NCBI RefSeq assembly: GCF_000341085.1
Contig: NZ_ANBA01000009.1
Span: forward strand, 806,001-870,000
DNA: 64,000 nt
Source: Nocardiopsis ganjiahuensis DSM 45031
GTDB taxonomy: Bacteria > Actinomycetota > Actinomycetes > Streptosporangiales > Streptosporangiaceae
Direction: 5' to 3'
The position numbers and the translations under genes were made by a program. Under the pieces are notes generated by a model. It saw only the letters and a program-made list of their open reading frames with translations, had not been told where the DNA came from and did no database searches. Positions 25,041 through 33,086 of the stretch are shown in pieces (the stretch's first letter is position 1; every line of letters starts with the position of its first letter).

Positions 25041-25069
25041 TTGCGCATGGATCCTCACCGACCTATCGT
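25041..25069 (+). promoter_or_regulatory. Promoter of the TetR-P450 operon
   Basis: TTGCGC (25041-25046), a 17-nt spacer and TATCGT (25064-25069) fit a housekeeping-type promoter. The predicted start near 25076 falls inside the operator at 25070-25108. Confidence 0.5.
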
Positions 25070-25108
25070 TGACTTCGTGACCGGGATTGAAGACTGGTCA
25101 CGAAGTCA
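25070..25108. promoter_or_regulatory. Operator with 13-bp perfect arms before the TetR gene
   Basis: TGACTTCGTGACC (25070-25082) and GGTCACGAAGTCA (25096-25108) are perfectly complementary arms with a 13-nt spacer. They lie 25 nt before the TetR start and directly after the -10. TetR proteins commonly repress their own operon from such a site, so this is the likely target of the adjacent regulator. Confidence 0.8.
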
Positions 25109-25132
25109 GAAACCATCCGGCGAGGAGTCACC

Positions 25133-25876
25133 ATGACGACGAGGAGCGGTCCCAGAACGGCTCGGGAGGCCGAACGCGCCAAGCGTGCCGCGCGCATCCT
25201 GGACGCGGCCGGGGACCTGCTCGTCGCCTGGGGGTACACCAAGATCACCATCGAGGACGTGGCCCGGCGGGCCGGTGTCGGCAAGGGCACCGTCTACCTG
25301 CACTTCCCCACCAAGGAAGCGCTGTTCAGCGTCGTGTTGGTGCGGACCCAACTGGAGGTCGGAAACCACCTGCTCGAACGCTTCCGGGAGGATCCGCGGG
25401 CGATCCTGCCCAGTTCGATCGCCCGGGAGATCCACCTCGCCCAGGAACGGTGGCCGATCCTCAAAGCACTGCTCACCAGCGACACCAGCACCCTCGGCTC
25501 GATGATCACCGCCGTCAACGAGACCCGGGGCGACCTGATCGAGGGACGCGCGCGAGTGATGCTCGCCTACACCGAACTGCTGCGGGGCCACGGCCTGCTG
25601 CGCGACGAGCGCACGGCGGAGCAGCAGAACTACGTGTTCGTCTCCAGCGTGCTGGGGGCGCTGGCCACACCGCCACTGCTCGAACTGCAGTCCTATCCGC
25701 TTCCGGACTCCGCGACACGGGCGGACATCCTGGCCGAAACCGTGCACCGCGCCCTGGAGTCACCCGCGAGCCCTGAGGCCCTGCTCGCGGCCCGTGACGA
25801 GGTCCTCCCCCTGTTCGACGCCCTGCTGGCCACGGCCCGCGACGTCCTGGCGGAGTACCTCCCAGCCACCCGCTGA
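25133..25876 (+). CDS. TetR-family transcriptional regulator
   Basis: This 247-residue regulator has an N-terminal TetR helix-turn-helix at about 15-62 (RAARILDAAGDLLVAWGYTKITIEDVARRAGVGKGTVYLHFPTKEALF). A large helical ligand-binding domain of about 180 residues follows, with no recognised ligand signature. The start has little Shine-Dalgarno sequence. A strong operator sits just upstream, and the P450 gene follows after 19 nt behind AGGAGGGG. The two genes are thus one operon that the regulator probably represses until a P450 substrate or related compound appears. Confidence 0.95.
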   Translation: MTTRSGPRTAREAERAKRAARILDAAGDLLVAWGYTKITIEDVARRAGVGKGTVYLHFPTKEALFSVVLVRTQLEVGNHLLERFREDPRAILPSSIAREIHLAQERWPILKALLTSDTSTLGSMITAVNETRGDLIEGRARVMLAYTELLRGHGLLRDERTAEQQNYVFVSSVLGALATPPLLELQSYPLPDSATRADILAETVHRALESPASPEALLAARDEVLPLFDALLATARDVLAEYLPATR

Positions 25877-25895
25877 CCTCCCCTTAGGAGGGGAC

Positions 25896-27146
25896 ATGAG
25901 CACTCCTGTCCTTCCCGATCTGGCCACACCCGAGGCGGCCGCGACCCTGCCCGAGATCCTGGAGAGCGTCCGCGCCTCCGGGGGCTCGGCCCCGGCTTCG
26001 ATGGGCGGTGCCGAGACACGGCTGTTCGTCGACGACACCGACGTCCGCACGATCCTGGGCGACAAGCGGTTCCTCATGAACGCCGCCAACGTCGAGGGCG
26101 GGACGAACGCGCTGTCCCGCGCCGAACTGCTGCACCACATGGGTCTGGAACCCGAGATGATCGTCCACGCCACCCAGGGGATCCTGGACCAGGACGGCGT
26201 CGACCACGTACGCCTGCGCAAACTGGTCACCCGAGCCTTCACCGCACGCCGGGTCCAGGCGATGCGTCCCAACGTCCAGGCCATCACCGACCGGCTCCTG
26301 GCCGAGCTTCCCGGGCACGCCGAGAACGGCTCCGTCGACCTGCTGCGGCACTTCGCCTACCCGCTGCCCATCCAGGTCATCTGCGACCTCGTGGGGGTAC
26401 CGGAATCCGAACGCGGCCCCTGGCAGGCCTGGGGCCACAGCCTGACCTCGTTCGATCTGGGACGGCCGGACCTGCTCAACGGAGCCCTCCAGGGAATGGC
26501 GGAGTCCTCGCGCAAGCTGATCGCCGCCCACCGCGCACGTGAACACGGCGACCTCCTGGACGACCTGGTACGGATCAGCGACGACGACGGCGACCGCCTG
26601 TCGGAGAACGAGCTGATCACCATGATCGTCACGCTGGTCGTCGCCGGGCACGAGACCACCGCCAACCTCATCGGCAACGGCACCCACGCCCTGCTCACCC
26701 ACCCCGACCAGTTGGCACTGCTCAAGGGTGACCCGGAGCTGTTGCCCTCGGCCGTCCACGAACTGCTGCGCTGGTGCGGTCCGATCTTCCAGACCAGGAT
26801 GCGGTACGCGTCGGAGGACATGGAGCTGACCACCGGGGCGGTCCGCCGCGGGGAGGCGGTCATCGCGATGGTCGCGGGGGCCAACCACGACCCGCGGGTC
26901 CACACCGACCCGGCTCGGCTCGACCTCACACGGCACCAGGGGAAACCCGGAGAGGCCCACGTGGCCTTCGGGCACGGACTGCACTACTGCCTGGGTGCGG
27001 CCCTGGCCCGGTTGGAGGGTCAGGTGGCCTTCGGTTCGCTGCTGTCGGCCTTCCCCGACCTCGCGCTGGACCCCGCGCGGCCGGCGGTACGCCAGCCCAA
27101 CATCGCCTTCAACCGCTTCGACGACCTGTACGTACGCCTGGGGTAG
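25896..27146 (+). CDS. Cytochrome P450
   Basis: This is a soluble bacterial monooxygenase of 416 residues. The I-helix oxygen-activation motif is VAGHETTANLIGN (about 250), the K-helix E-x-x-R is ELLRW, and the haem-binding loop is FGHGLHYCLGAALARLE with Cys365 as ligand. It lacks a membrane anchor and has the CYP105/107-type layout. No ferredoxin or reductase gene is adjacent, so electrons must come from elsewhere. A frame extending upstream to 25794 is excluded because the AGGAGGGG site lies just before ATG 25896. It is cotranscribed with the TetR gene. The substrate is unknown. Confidence 0.96.
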   Translation: MSTPVLPDLATPEAAATLPEILESVRASGGSAPASMGGAETRLFVDDTDVRTILGDKRFLMNAANVEGGTNALSRAELLHHMGLEPEMIVHATQGILDQDGVDHVRLRKLVTRAFTARRVQAMRPNVQAITDRLLAELPGHAENGSVDLLRHFAYPLPIQVICDLVGVPESERGPWQAWGHSLTSFDLGRPDLLNGALQGMAESSRKLIAAHRAREHGDLLDDLVRISDDDGDRLSENELITMIVTLVVAGHETTANLIGNGTHALLTHPDQLALLKGDPELLPSAVHELLRWCGPIFQTRMRYASEDMELTTGAVRRGEAVIAMVAGANHDPRVHTDPARLDLTRHQGKPGEAHVAFGHGLHYCLGAALARLEGQVAFGSLLSAFPDLALDPARPAVRQPNIAFNRFDDLYVRLG

Positions 27147-27231
27147 CCCCAAAACACCGGACCCGGTAGCCGCTGGGATCCGGTTGGCTCCGAGAAAGGG
27201 TCGCGGCGCCACCTCCCCCGCTCGGGCACAC

Positions 27232-27272
27232 GAAGGCCCCCGCTCCTGAACCGGTCAGGGGCGGGGGCCTTC
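27232..27272. terminator. Bidirectional terminator between P450 and miaB
   Basis: The outer 12-bp stem GAAGGCCCCCGC / GCGGGGGCCTTC extends inward by a T-G wobble pair and CCTGA/TCAGG around a 5-nt loop, for about 18 pairs. It sits between convergent genes, 86 nt past the P450 stop and 17 nt from the miaB stop. Confidence 0.9.
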
Positions 27273-27288
27273 GGAGGTCGTGTCCGGG

Positions 27289-28776
27289 TCAGGCGTCGCA
27301 GCAGCCGCCCACGGGCGCGGGCTCCTCCGCCGGAGCACCGATCTTCGGCATGCCCAGCAGAACGTCGGGCTTGCTGATCTGGACCGGCTTGCCCTGACGG
27401 GCGTCCCAGGCGTCACCGGCGCGGGTGCGGCGCAGGTTCCGCACCCCGGAGTCGGCGACCAGGTGGTGCGGGGCGGCGTAGGTGACCTCGACGGTGACCA
27501 TGTCGCCCGGGCGCGGCTCGGAGTCCCCCACGGCGAAGTGCACGAGGCGGTTGTCGGGGGCGCGGCCGGACAGGCGGCGGTGCGCGCCGTCCTTCTTGCC
27601 CTCGCCCTCGGAGACCATCAGCTCGACCTCGCGGCCGACCAGCTTCTGGTTCTCCTCCCAGGAGATCTGGTCCTGGAGCTCCACCAGTCGCTGGTAGCGC
27701 TCCTTGACGACCTCCGGTGGCACCTGGTCGTCCATGGTGGCGGCAGGGGTGCCGGGGCGCTTGGAGTACTGGAAGGTGAAGGCCATCGAGAACCGGGACT
27801 CGCGGACCACGTGCAGGGTCTGCTCGAAGTCCTCCTCGGTCTCACCGGGGAAGCCCACGATGATGTCCGTGGTGATGGCGGCCTGCGGCATCGCCGCGCG
27901 CACCTTCTCCACGATGCCGAGGAAGCGCTCCTGGCGGTAGGAGCGGCGCATGTCCTTGAGCACCTTGCTGGACCCCGACTGCAACGGCATGTGCAGCTGC
28001 GGCATGACGTTGGGCGTCTCGGCCATGGCCTCGATGACGTCGTCGGTGAAGTCGCGCGGGTGCGGGGAGGTGAAGCGGACCCGCTCCAGCCCCTCGATCT
28101 CGCCGCAGGCGCGCAGCAGCTTGGAGAAGGCCTGGCGGTCGCCGAACTCGCTGCCGTAGGCGTTGACGTTCTGGCCGAGCAGCGTCACCTCGGTGACGCC
28201 CTCCTCGACCAGGGCGCGGACCTCGGCGAGCACGTCGCCGGGGCGCCGGTCCTTCTCCTTGCCGCGCAGCGCGGGCACGATGCAGAAGGTGCAGGTGTTG
28301 TTGCAGCCGACCGAGATCGACACCCAGGCCGCGTACGCGGACTCGCGGCGGCTGGGCAGGGTGGACGGGAAGTGCTCCAGCGCCTCGGCGATCTCGACCT
28401 GCGCCTCGCGCTGGACGCGGGCGCGCTCCAGCAGCGTCGGCAGGGAGCCGATGTTGTGGGTGCCGAACACGACGTCGACCCAGGGGGCGCGGCGCACGAT
28501 CTCGCCGCGGTCCTTCTGGGCGAGGCAGCCGCCCACGGCGATCTGCATGCCGGGGTTGGCGTCCTTGACCGGGCGCAGGTGCCCGAGGTTGCCGTAGAGG
28601 CGGTTGTCCGCGTTCTCACGGACCGCACAGGTGTTGAAGACGACGATGTCTGCGGTGGTGTCCTCAGCTGCGCGAGCGTACCCAGCGTCCTCCAGCAGAC
28701 CGGAGAGGCGCTCGGAGTCGTGGACGTTCATCTGGCAGCCGTAGGTCCGCACTTGGTAGGTACGACTCTGGCTCAC
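27289..28776 (-). CDS. miaB: tRNA-2-methylthio-N6-dimethylallyladenosine synthase
   Basis: MiaB is a radical-SAM methylthiotransferase acting on i6A37 of tRNA, after MiaA. It has 495 residues. The N-terminal UPF0004 domain contains [22 protein letters not shown] and VGGCLAQ, whose cysteines hold the auxiliary cluster. The radical-SAM CxxxCxxC is [11 protein letters not shown], and a TRAM domain follows. The C-terminus ends in GGCCDA. The GTG start has an in-frame TAG four codons upstream, so it cannot be longer. GGAGG directly abuts the GTG, which is too close for a normal ribosome binding site. A -10-like TAGCCT 6 nt upstream would fit a leaderless message. Confidence 0.97.
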   Translation of the reverse strand: MSQSRTYQVRTYGCQMNVHDSERLSGLLEDAGYARAAEDTTADIVVFNTCAVRENADNRLYGNLGHLRPVKDANPGMQIAVGGCLAQKDRGEIVRRAPWVDVVFGTHNIGSLPTLLERARVQREAQVEIAEALEHFPSTLPSRRESAYAAWVSISVGCNNTCTFCIVPALRGKEKDRRPGDVLAEVRALVEEGVTEVTLLGQNVNAYGSEFGDRQAFSKLLRACGEIEGLERVRFTSPHPRDFTDDVIEAMAETPNVMPQLHMPLQSGSSKVLKDMRRSYRQERFLGIVEKVRAAMPQAAITTDIIVGFPGETEEDFEQTLHVVRESRFSMAFTFQYSKRPGTPAATMDDQVPPEVVKERYQRLVELQDQISWEENQKLVGREVELMVSEGEGKKDGAHRRLSGRAPDNRLVHFAVGDSEPRPGDMVTVEVTYAAPHHLVADSGVRNLRRTRAGDAWDARQGKPVQISKPDVLLGMPKIGAPAEEPAPVGGCCDA

Positions 28777-29328
28777 CCTCCCAGGCTATCCGCTCCGCCG
28801 CGGCGCCCAGGACGCCCTGCGGCGGCCGCTCCGGGTGTTCCAGGCCGGTCCCGCCGAACCGGACTCCGATCCGGATCGTCCCGGCGCCGACCGCGTCTCC
28901 CACCGGCGGCCCTCTGGCCGGTACCGGTCACGCGTCCGGATGCGGCCAGGAGGGGGTCCTCCGCGACCGGACGGCCGTCGGGAACAGGGGGGCCGGGGCT
29001 GGAGGGGCGCGGACCGCCGGGTGGTCCAGCCGTCATGGGGAGCTCCGGGAGCGGAGGGGTGGGTTCCTACCGGGGAGGACGCTCCGTGACCCCTCTCGGT
29101 TCGCCGCTCCGGTGGCCGGTCCCGGACTCGTGGCCTGATCTGGGTCTACCCGGGACACCTCGTCGAACAGGGGGCCTGCGGAAGTCACGGAGTGTCGCGC
29201 GTGAGACTCTGAAGCACGAGGCCGCCACTCGGTGCAACGAACGCAGACTTATGCTCCGAACCCCATAACATTTTCGGGGATCACGCCGTAACAAGTCTGC
29301 TACTCCAGGGTCAAGCGGCGTTTTCGTG
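28777..29328. other. Gap between miaB and gluA
   Basis: About 550 bp lie between these divergent genes. The first half is extremely GC-rich. One 87-codon frame (28773-29036, minus) would overlap miaB by GTGA, but it is only Pro/Gly/Arg-rich and I do not accept it as a gene. The second half is less GC-rich and leads into the gluA promoter. Confidence 0.5.
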
Positions 29329-29357
29329 ATGACACGGCAACATGGACCCATTAGGTT
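29329..29357 (+). promoter_or_regulatory. gluA promoter, probably giving a leaderless mRNA
   Basis: ATGACA (29329-29334, five of six bases of TTGACA), a 17-nt spacer and TAGGTT (29352-29357) form a good promoter. Transcription would begin at about 29364-29365, which is the A of the gluA ATG. There is no Shine-Dalgarno sequence before that ATG, consistent with leaderless translation. Confidence 0.6.
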
Positions 29358-29364
29358 CCGATGC

Positions 29365-30108
29365 ATGACCTCAACTCCTCTCGTCGTGCTGGAGAACGTC
29401 AACAAGCATTTCGGCGACCTGCACGTGCTCCGCGACATCGATCTGACGGTTAACTCCGGCGAGGTGGTAGTCGTCATCGGCCCGTCCGGGTCCGGTAAGT
29501 CGACGCTGTGCCGCACGATCAACCGGCTTGAGACGATCGACTCCGGCTCCATCACCCTGGACGGCCAGCCCCTCCCTGCCGAGGGCCGCGGCCTCGCCAA
29601 GCTGCGCAGCGACGTCGGCATGGTGTTCCAGTCCTTCAACCTCTTCGCGCACAAGACCGTGCTGCAGAACGTGACGCTGGGCCCGCTCAAGGTGCTCCGT
29701 CAGTCGAAGGCGGACGCCGAGGCCCGGGGTATGGAACTTCTCGACCGGGTCCAGATCGGCAACCAGGCCCACAAGTACCCCGCCCAGCTCTCGGGTGGCC
29801 AGCAGCAGCGCGTGGCCATCGCCCGTGCCCTGGCGATGAACCCGAAGGTGCTCCTGTTCGACGAGCCGACCTCGGCCCTGGACCCCGAGATGGTCCAGGA
29901 GGTCCTCGACGTCATGACCGACCTCGCCAGTGAGGGCATGACCATGGTCGTGGTCACGCACGAGATGGGCTTCGCCCGCCGTGCCGCCAACCGGGTCGTC
30001 TTCATGGCCGACGGCCAGATCGTCGAGGAGAACACCCCCGACGAGTTCTTCACCAACCCGAGCTCGGACCGGGCCAAGGACTTCCTGTCCAAGATCCTGA
30101 CCCACTAG
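29365..30108 (+). CDS. gluA: Glutamate-type amino-acid ABC transporter, ATPase
   Basis: This is the ATP-binding subunit of a polar amino-acid importer. ATG 29365 gives 247 residues ([22 protein letters not shown]). It has Walker [13 protein letters not shown], the Q-loop VFQSFNLF, the signature [19 protein letters not shown], Walker [17 protein letters not shown] and the H-loop VTHEMGF, typical of the PAAT family. It heads a four-gene cluster with the binding protein and two permeases, matching gluABCD of corynebacteria and streptomycetes next to recX-recA. The upstream in-frame ATG at 29326 lies before the promoter and is rejected. Confidence 0.94.
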   Translation: MTSTPLVVLENVNKHFGDLHVLRDIDLTVNSGEVVVVIGPSGSGKSTLCRTINRLETIDSGSITLDGQPLPAEGRGLAKLRSDVGMVFQSFNLFAHKTVLQNVTLGPLKVLRQSKADAEARGMELLDRVQIGNQAHKYPAQLSGGQQQRVAIARALAMNPKVLLFDEPTSALDPEMVQEVLDVMTDLASEGMTMVVVTHEMGFARRAANRVVFMADGQIVEENTPDEFFTNPSSDRAKDFLSKILTH

Positions 30109-30116
30109 GTTCCCCC

Positions 30117-30133
30117 GAGATCTCAGAGATCTC
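30117..30133 (+). repeat. Two GAGATCTC palindromes in the gluA-gluB gap
   Basis: GAGATCTC occurs twice, separated by a single A, 8 nt after the gluA stop. As RNA the two copies can pair with each other, or each could be a half-site for a protein. No function is assigned. Confidence 0.5.
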
Positions 30134-30168
30134 CGAGTTCTTCGCACGTAAAAGGAAGAGGTACCCAC

Positions 30169-31017
30169 ATGCGAGCCCGTCGTATCAACTCCGTTCTGGG
30201 CGGCGCCGCCGTCCTGGCTCTGGCCCTGACCGCCTGCGGCACCGCTGACGTCGGTGACACCGGAAGCGGCGACGACAACGGCGACGGCGGCGGCGACACC
30301 ATCACCATCGGTGTCAAGTACGACCAGCCGGGCCTGGGTCTGGACGAGGGCGGCACCCCCGTCGGCTTCGACGTCGACGTCGCCACCTACATCGCCGAGG
30401 AGCTCGGCTACTCCGCCGACCAGATCGAGTGGACCGAGGCCGCCTCCGCCAACCGCGAGTCCTTCCTCCAGCAGGGCACCGTGGACATGATCGCGGCGAC
30501 CTACTCCATCACCGACGAGCGCCGCGAGGTCGTCGACTTCGCCGGCCCGTACTACGTCGCCCAGCAGGACATCCTGACCCAGGCCGACAACACCGACATC
30601 AACAGCCCCGAGGACCTCGAGGGCAAGGTCCTGTGTTCGGCCTCCGGCTCCCGCTCGGCGAACAACATCACCGAGGACATGGAGATCGACGCCGAGCTGC
30701 GCGAGGCGGGCAACTACTCCGAGTGCCTGGAGCTGCTCAACAACGGCACCGTCGACGCGGTGACCACCGACAACACCATCCTGGCCGGCTTCGCCGCCCA
30801 GAACCCGGACGACTTCCGGATGGTCAACAACCCGTTCGGTGAGGAGCAGTACGGTGTCGGCCTGCCCGCCGACTCCACCGAGCGCTGCGAGGAGATCAAC
30901 GCGGCCATCACGAAGATGTGGGAGGACGGCTCGGCCACCGAGTACCTCGAGTCCGCCTTCGGTGAGACCGACTTCGCCTACGAGGAGTCCGCCCCCGAGC
31001 TCGCGGACTGCGCCTAA
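30169..31017 (+). CDS. gluB: Glutamate-type ABC transporter substrate-binding lipoprotein
   Basis: This is an extracellular solute-binding protein of family 3, 282 residues. The signal peptide ends in the lipobox LTAC (Cys23), so the protein is a membrane-tethered lipoprotein. A short Asp/Gly-rich linker follows. Family signatures are GTPVGFDVDVATYIAEELGY, AASANRESFLQQGTVDMIAATYSIT and RREVVDFAGPYYVAQQDIL. The start follows AAGGAAGAGG. It is 60 nt after gluA and 79 nt before gluC. A long hairpin in the latter gap probably makes gluB mRNA more abundant than the permease mRNA. Confidence 0.94.
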   Translation: MRARRINSVLGGAAVLALALTACGTADVGDTGSGDDNGDGGGDTITIGVKYDQPGLGLDEGGTPVGFDVDVATYIAEELGYSADQIEWTEAASANRESFLQQGTVDMIAATYSITDERREVVDFAGPYYVAQQDILTQADNTDINSPEDLEGKVLCSASGSRSANNITEDMEIDAELREAGNYSECLELLNNGTVDAVTTDNTILAGFAAQNPDDFRMVNNPFGEEQYGVGLPADSTERCEEINAAITKMWEDGSATEYLESAFGETDFAYEESAPELADCA

Positions 31018-31034
31018 AACCGTCATCTGACCCC

Positions 31035-31078
31035 GATCGGAAGGTGGGGCCGGGACCACCCGGCCCCACCTTCCGATC
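31035..31078 (+). terminator. 20-bp-stem hairpin between gluB and gluC
   Basis: A perfect stem starting GATCGGAAGG and ending CCTTCCGATC has 20 pairs and a 4-nt ACCA loop. Because gluC and gluD follow, it most likely acts as a partial terminator or 3' stabiliser for the gluAB part of the message. Confidence 0.85.
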
Positions 31079-31096
31079 CTTGACCGGCTGGGACCC

Positions 31097-31771
31097 ATGG
31101 AAGCCTTTCTCAGCAATATCGACAGGGTCGTCGACGGTTTCTCATGGACCGTCCGGCTCACCCTGTTCAGCGCCTTCTTCTCGTTCATCCTGGGCATCCT
31201 GCTCACCGCCATGCGGGTCTCACCCGTACCGCTGCTGCGCGGGCTGTCCACCGCCTACGTCGAAGGCATCCGGAACACGCCGCTGACCCTGGTGCTGCTG
31301 TTCTGCGGCCTGGGCCTCAACAGCGCCCTGGGGCTGAGCCTGGCCGACAGTGTCGCGCTCGACGTGTTCTGGTGGGGGGTGATCGGCCTGTCCGCCTACA
31401 CCGCCTGCTTCGTGTCCGAGTCCTTGCGCTCCGGCATCAACACCATCCCCCTGGGCCAGGTCGAAGCGGCCCGGTCGCTGGGCCTGACCTTCACCCAGAA
31501 CCTGCGCCTGATCGTCATCCCGCAGGCGCTGCGCACCGTCGTGGGTCCGCTGGGCAGTGTGCTCATCGCGCTCACCAAGAACACCACCGTCGCCTCCGTC
31601 GCCGGGCTGGGCGTCCAGGAGGCGTCCCGGGAGATGAAGCTCATGTTCGACCAGGGCATCGCCCCGGTCCTGCCGACCTTCGTCGGGTTCGCGATCGGGT
31701 TCCTGATCCTGACCCTGCCGATGGGTTACTTCTTCGGCTGGCTGTCCAAGCGCGTGGCGGTGGTCCGATGA
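31097..31771 (+). CDS. gluC: Glutamate-type ABC transporter permease
   Basis: This inner-membrane permease has 224 residues with about five membrane segments. The His/Glu/Gln-permease signature is EGIRNTPLTLVLLF near the start, and the EAA loop is QVEAARSLGLTFTQNLRLIVIPQALR. It overlaps gluD by ATGA, so the two permeases are translationally coupled. Confidence 0.94.
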   Translation: MEAFLSNIDRVVDGFSWTVRLTLFSAFFSFILGILLTAMRVSPVPLLRGLSTAYVEGIRNTPLTLVLLFCGLGLNSALGLSLADSVALDVFWWGVIGLSAYTACFVSESLRSGINTIPLGQVEAARSLGLTFTQNLRLIVIPQALRTVVGPLGSVLIALTKNTTVASVAGLGVQEASREMKLMFDQGIAPVLPTFVGFAIGFLILTLPMGYFFGWLSKRVAVVR

Positions 31772-32895
31772 GCGCCCAGGCTGTTCTCTTCGACGTCCCC
31801 GGCCCCAAGGCCCGGCTGCGCAACGCCCTCTACACGGTCCTCACCGTCTTTCTGGCCCTGATCGGCCTGGCCATCCTGTACCTGGGGTTCAACCGGACCC
31901 TCAGCGACCGGGAGTCACCGCTGTTCTCCGCCCAGACCTGGGCGGTCAACCCGGCGGGCCAGTGGGCGGCCGACAAGTGGGAACCGTTCCTGCGACCCGA
32001 GACGTGGACCGGATACGTCATCCCCGGTCTGCAGAACACGCTGACCGCGGCGCTGACGGCGTCGGTGCTGGCGATCCTGTTCGGGTTGGTCTTCGGTATC
32101 GGCCGCCTGTCCGAACGCTGGTGGATCCGCATCCCCTCCGGGGCCGTCGTGGAGTTCTTCCGCGGCATCCCGCTGCTGATGCTGATCTTCTTCACCATGG
32201 CGCTGCCCATCGTCGCCTGGCAGCTCTTCGACATCCCGACCGGCACCTTCCAGGTGACCGCGCTCGTCGCGGTCGTCACCGGCCTGACCCTGTACAACGG
32301 GTCGGTGCTGGCCGAGGTCTTCCGTGCCGGCATCCTGGCCGTGCCCAAGGGCCAGAGCGAGGCCGCCCAGGCCATCGGCATGAGCAGGACCCAGACGATG
32401 TGGACGATCCTCATCCCGCAGGCCGTCACGTCGATGATGCCCGCGATCGTGGCGCAGCTGGTGGTCCTGCTCAAGGACTCCGCGCTCGGCTACATCATCG
32501 CCTTCCCGGAGCTGCTGCGCAGCTTCACGCTGGTGGCGACCCGGGAGAGCAACGTGATCCCGGCGGCGATCATCTGCGCCGTCATCTACATCCTCATCAA
32601 CCTGTCACTGAGCCGGATCGCGATCTGGCTGGAGCGCCGCAACGCCCGACGCGGCAGGCCCTCCGCCAAGGCCACCGCCGCGGGCGGTGCGCCCACCGCG
32701 GTGGACGGTGTCACCGGTGGCCTGCCCGTCCCCACCCCCAGCGGCACGGCGGCCGAGCCGATCGTCGGTGACACGCTCACCGACACCCGGTCCGACGAGG
32801 AGCCCCGTCCCGAGGCCGGTGACGACCCCGAGCCCGGTGACGGCGGATCCGGTTCCGACAGCGGATCCGGTTCCGACGGAGGCAGCAGCACCTAG
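31768..32895 (+). CDS. gluD: Glutamate-type ABC transporter permease with disordered C-terminal tail
   Basis: This is the second permease of the importer, 375 residues, starting at the ATG overlapping the gluC stop. The membrane core has EFFRGIPLLMLIFF and the EAA loop QSEAAQAIGMSRTQTMWTILIPQAV. About 85 residues after the last membrane segment (after RIAIWLERRNARR) form an acidic tail of Pro/Gly/Asp/Ser repeats, ending GSGSDSGSGSDGGSST. Such a tail is absent from most family members of about 270-290 residues. It is probably cytoplasmic and of unknown purpose. Confidence 0.94.
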   Translation: MSAQAVLFDVPGPKARLRNALYTVLTVFLALIGLAILYLGFNRTLSDRESPLFSAQTWAVNPAGQWAADKWEPFLRPETWTGYVIPGLQNTLTAALTASVLAILFGLVFGIGRLSERWWIRIPSGAVVEFFRGIPLLMLIFFTMALPIVAWQLFDIPTGTFQVTALVAVVTGLTLYNGSVLAEVFRAGILAVPKGQSEAAQAIGMSRTQTMWTILIPQAVTSMMPAIVAQLVVLLKDSALGYIIAFPELLRSFTLVATRESNVIPAAIICAVIYILINLSLSRIAIWLERRNARRGRPSAKATAAGGAPTAVDGVTGGLPVPTPSGTAAEPIVGDTLTDTRSDEEPRPEAGDDPEPGDGGSGSDSGSGSDGGSST

Positions 32896-32922
32896 CGGCC
32901 GAACCCCGCAGCAGTCCCCTGG

Positions 32923-32962
32923 CGGCCCCGTGGACGCACTCCGAGTGCGCTCCGCGGGGCCG
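32923..32962 (+). terminator. Terminator after gluABCD
   Basis: CGGCCCCG (32923-32930) pairs with CGGGGCCG (32955-32962). An inner CGCACT/AGTGCG stem lies at 32935-32949. It starts 28 nt after the gluD stop. Confidence 0.75.
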
Positions 32963-33086
32963 TCGGCCTGTGTGACGGTGCCGGAGTTCGTCCACAGGCG
33001 GGCCGATCAAGACTGCACACGAAGGCTACGGAGCACTAAGGTCGACATGTCATCTGATCACACCCACGACCCATCCTGAGCGGGAC

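Noticed and set aside
28773..29036. An 87-codon minus-strand frame overlapping the miaB start by GTGA
   Set aside because: The coupling geometry is attractive, but the product is only Pro/Gly/Arg-rich and the region is simply GC-rich. There is no sign of selection for a protein.
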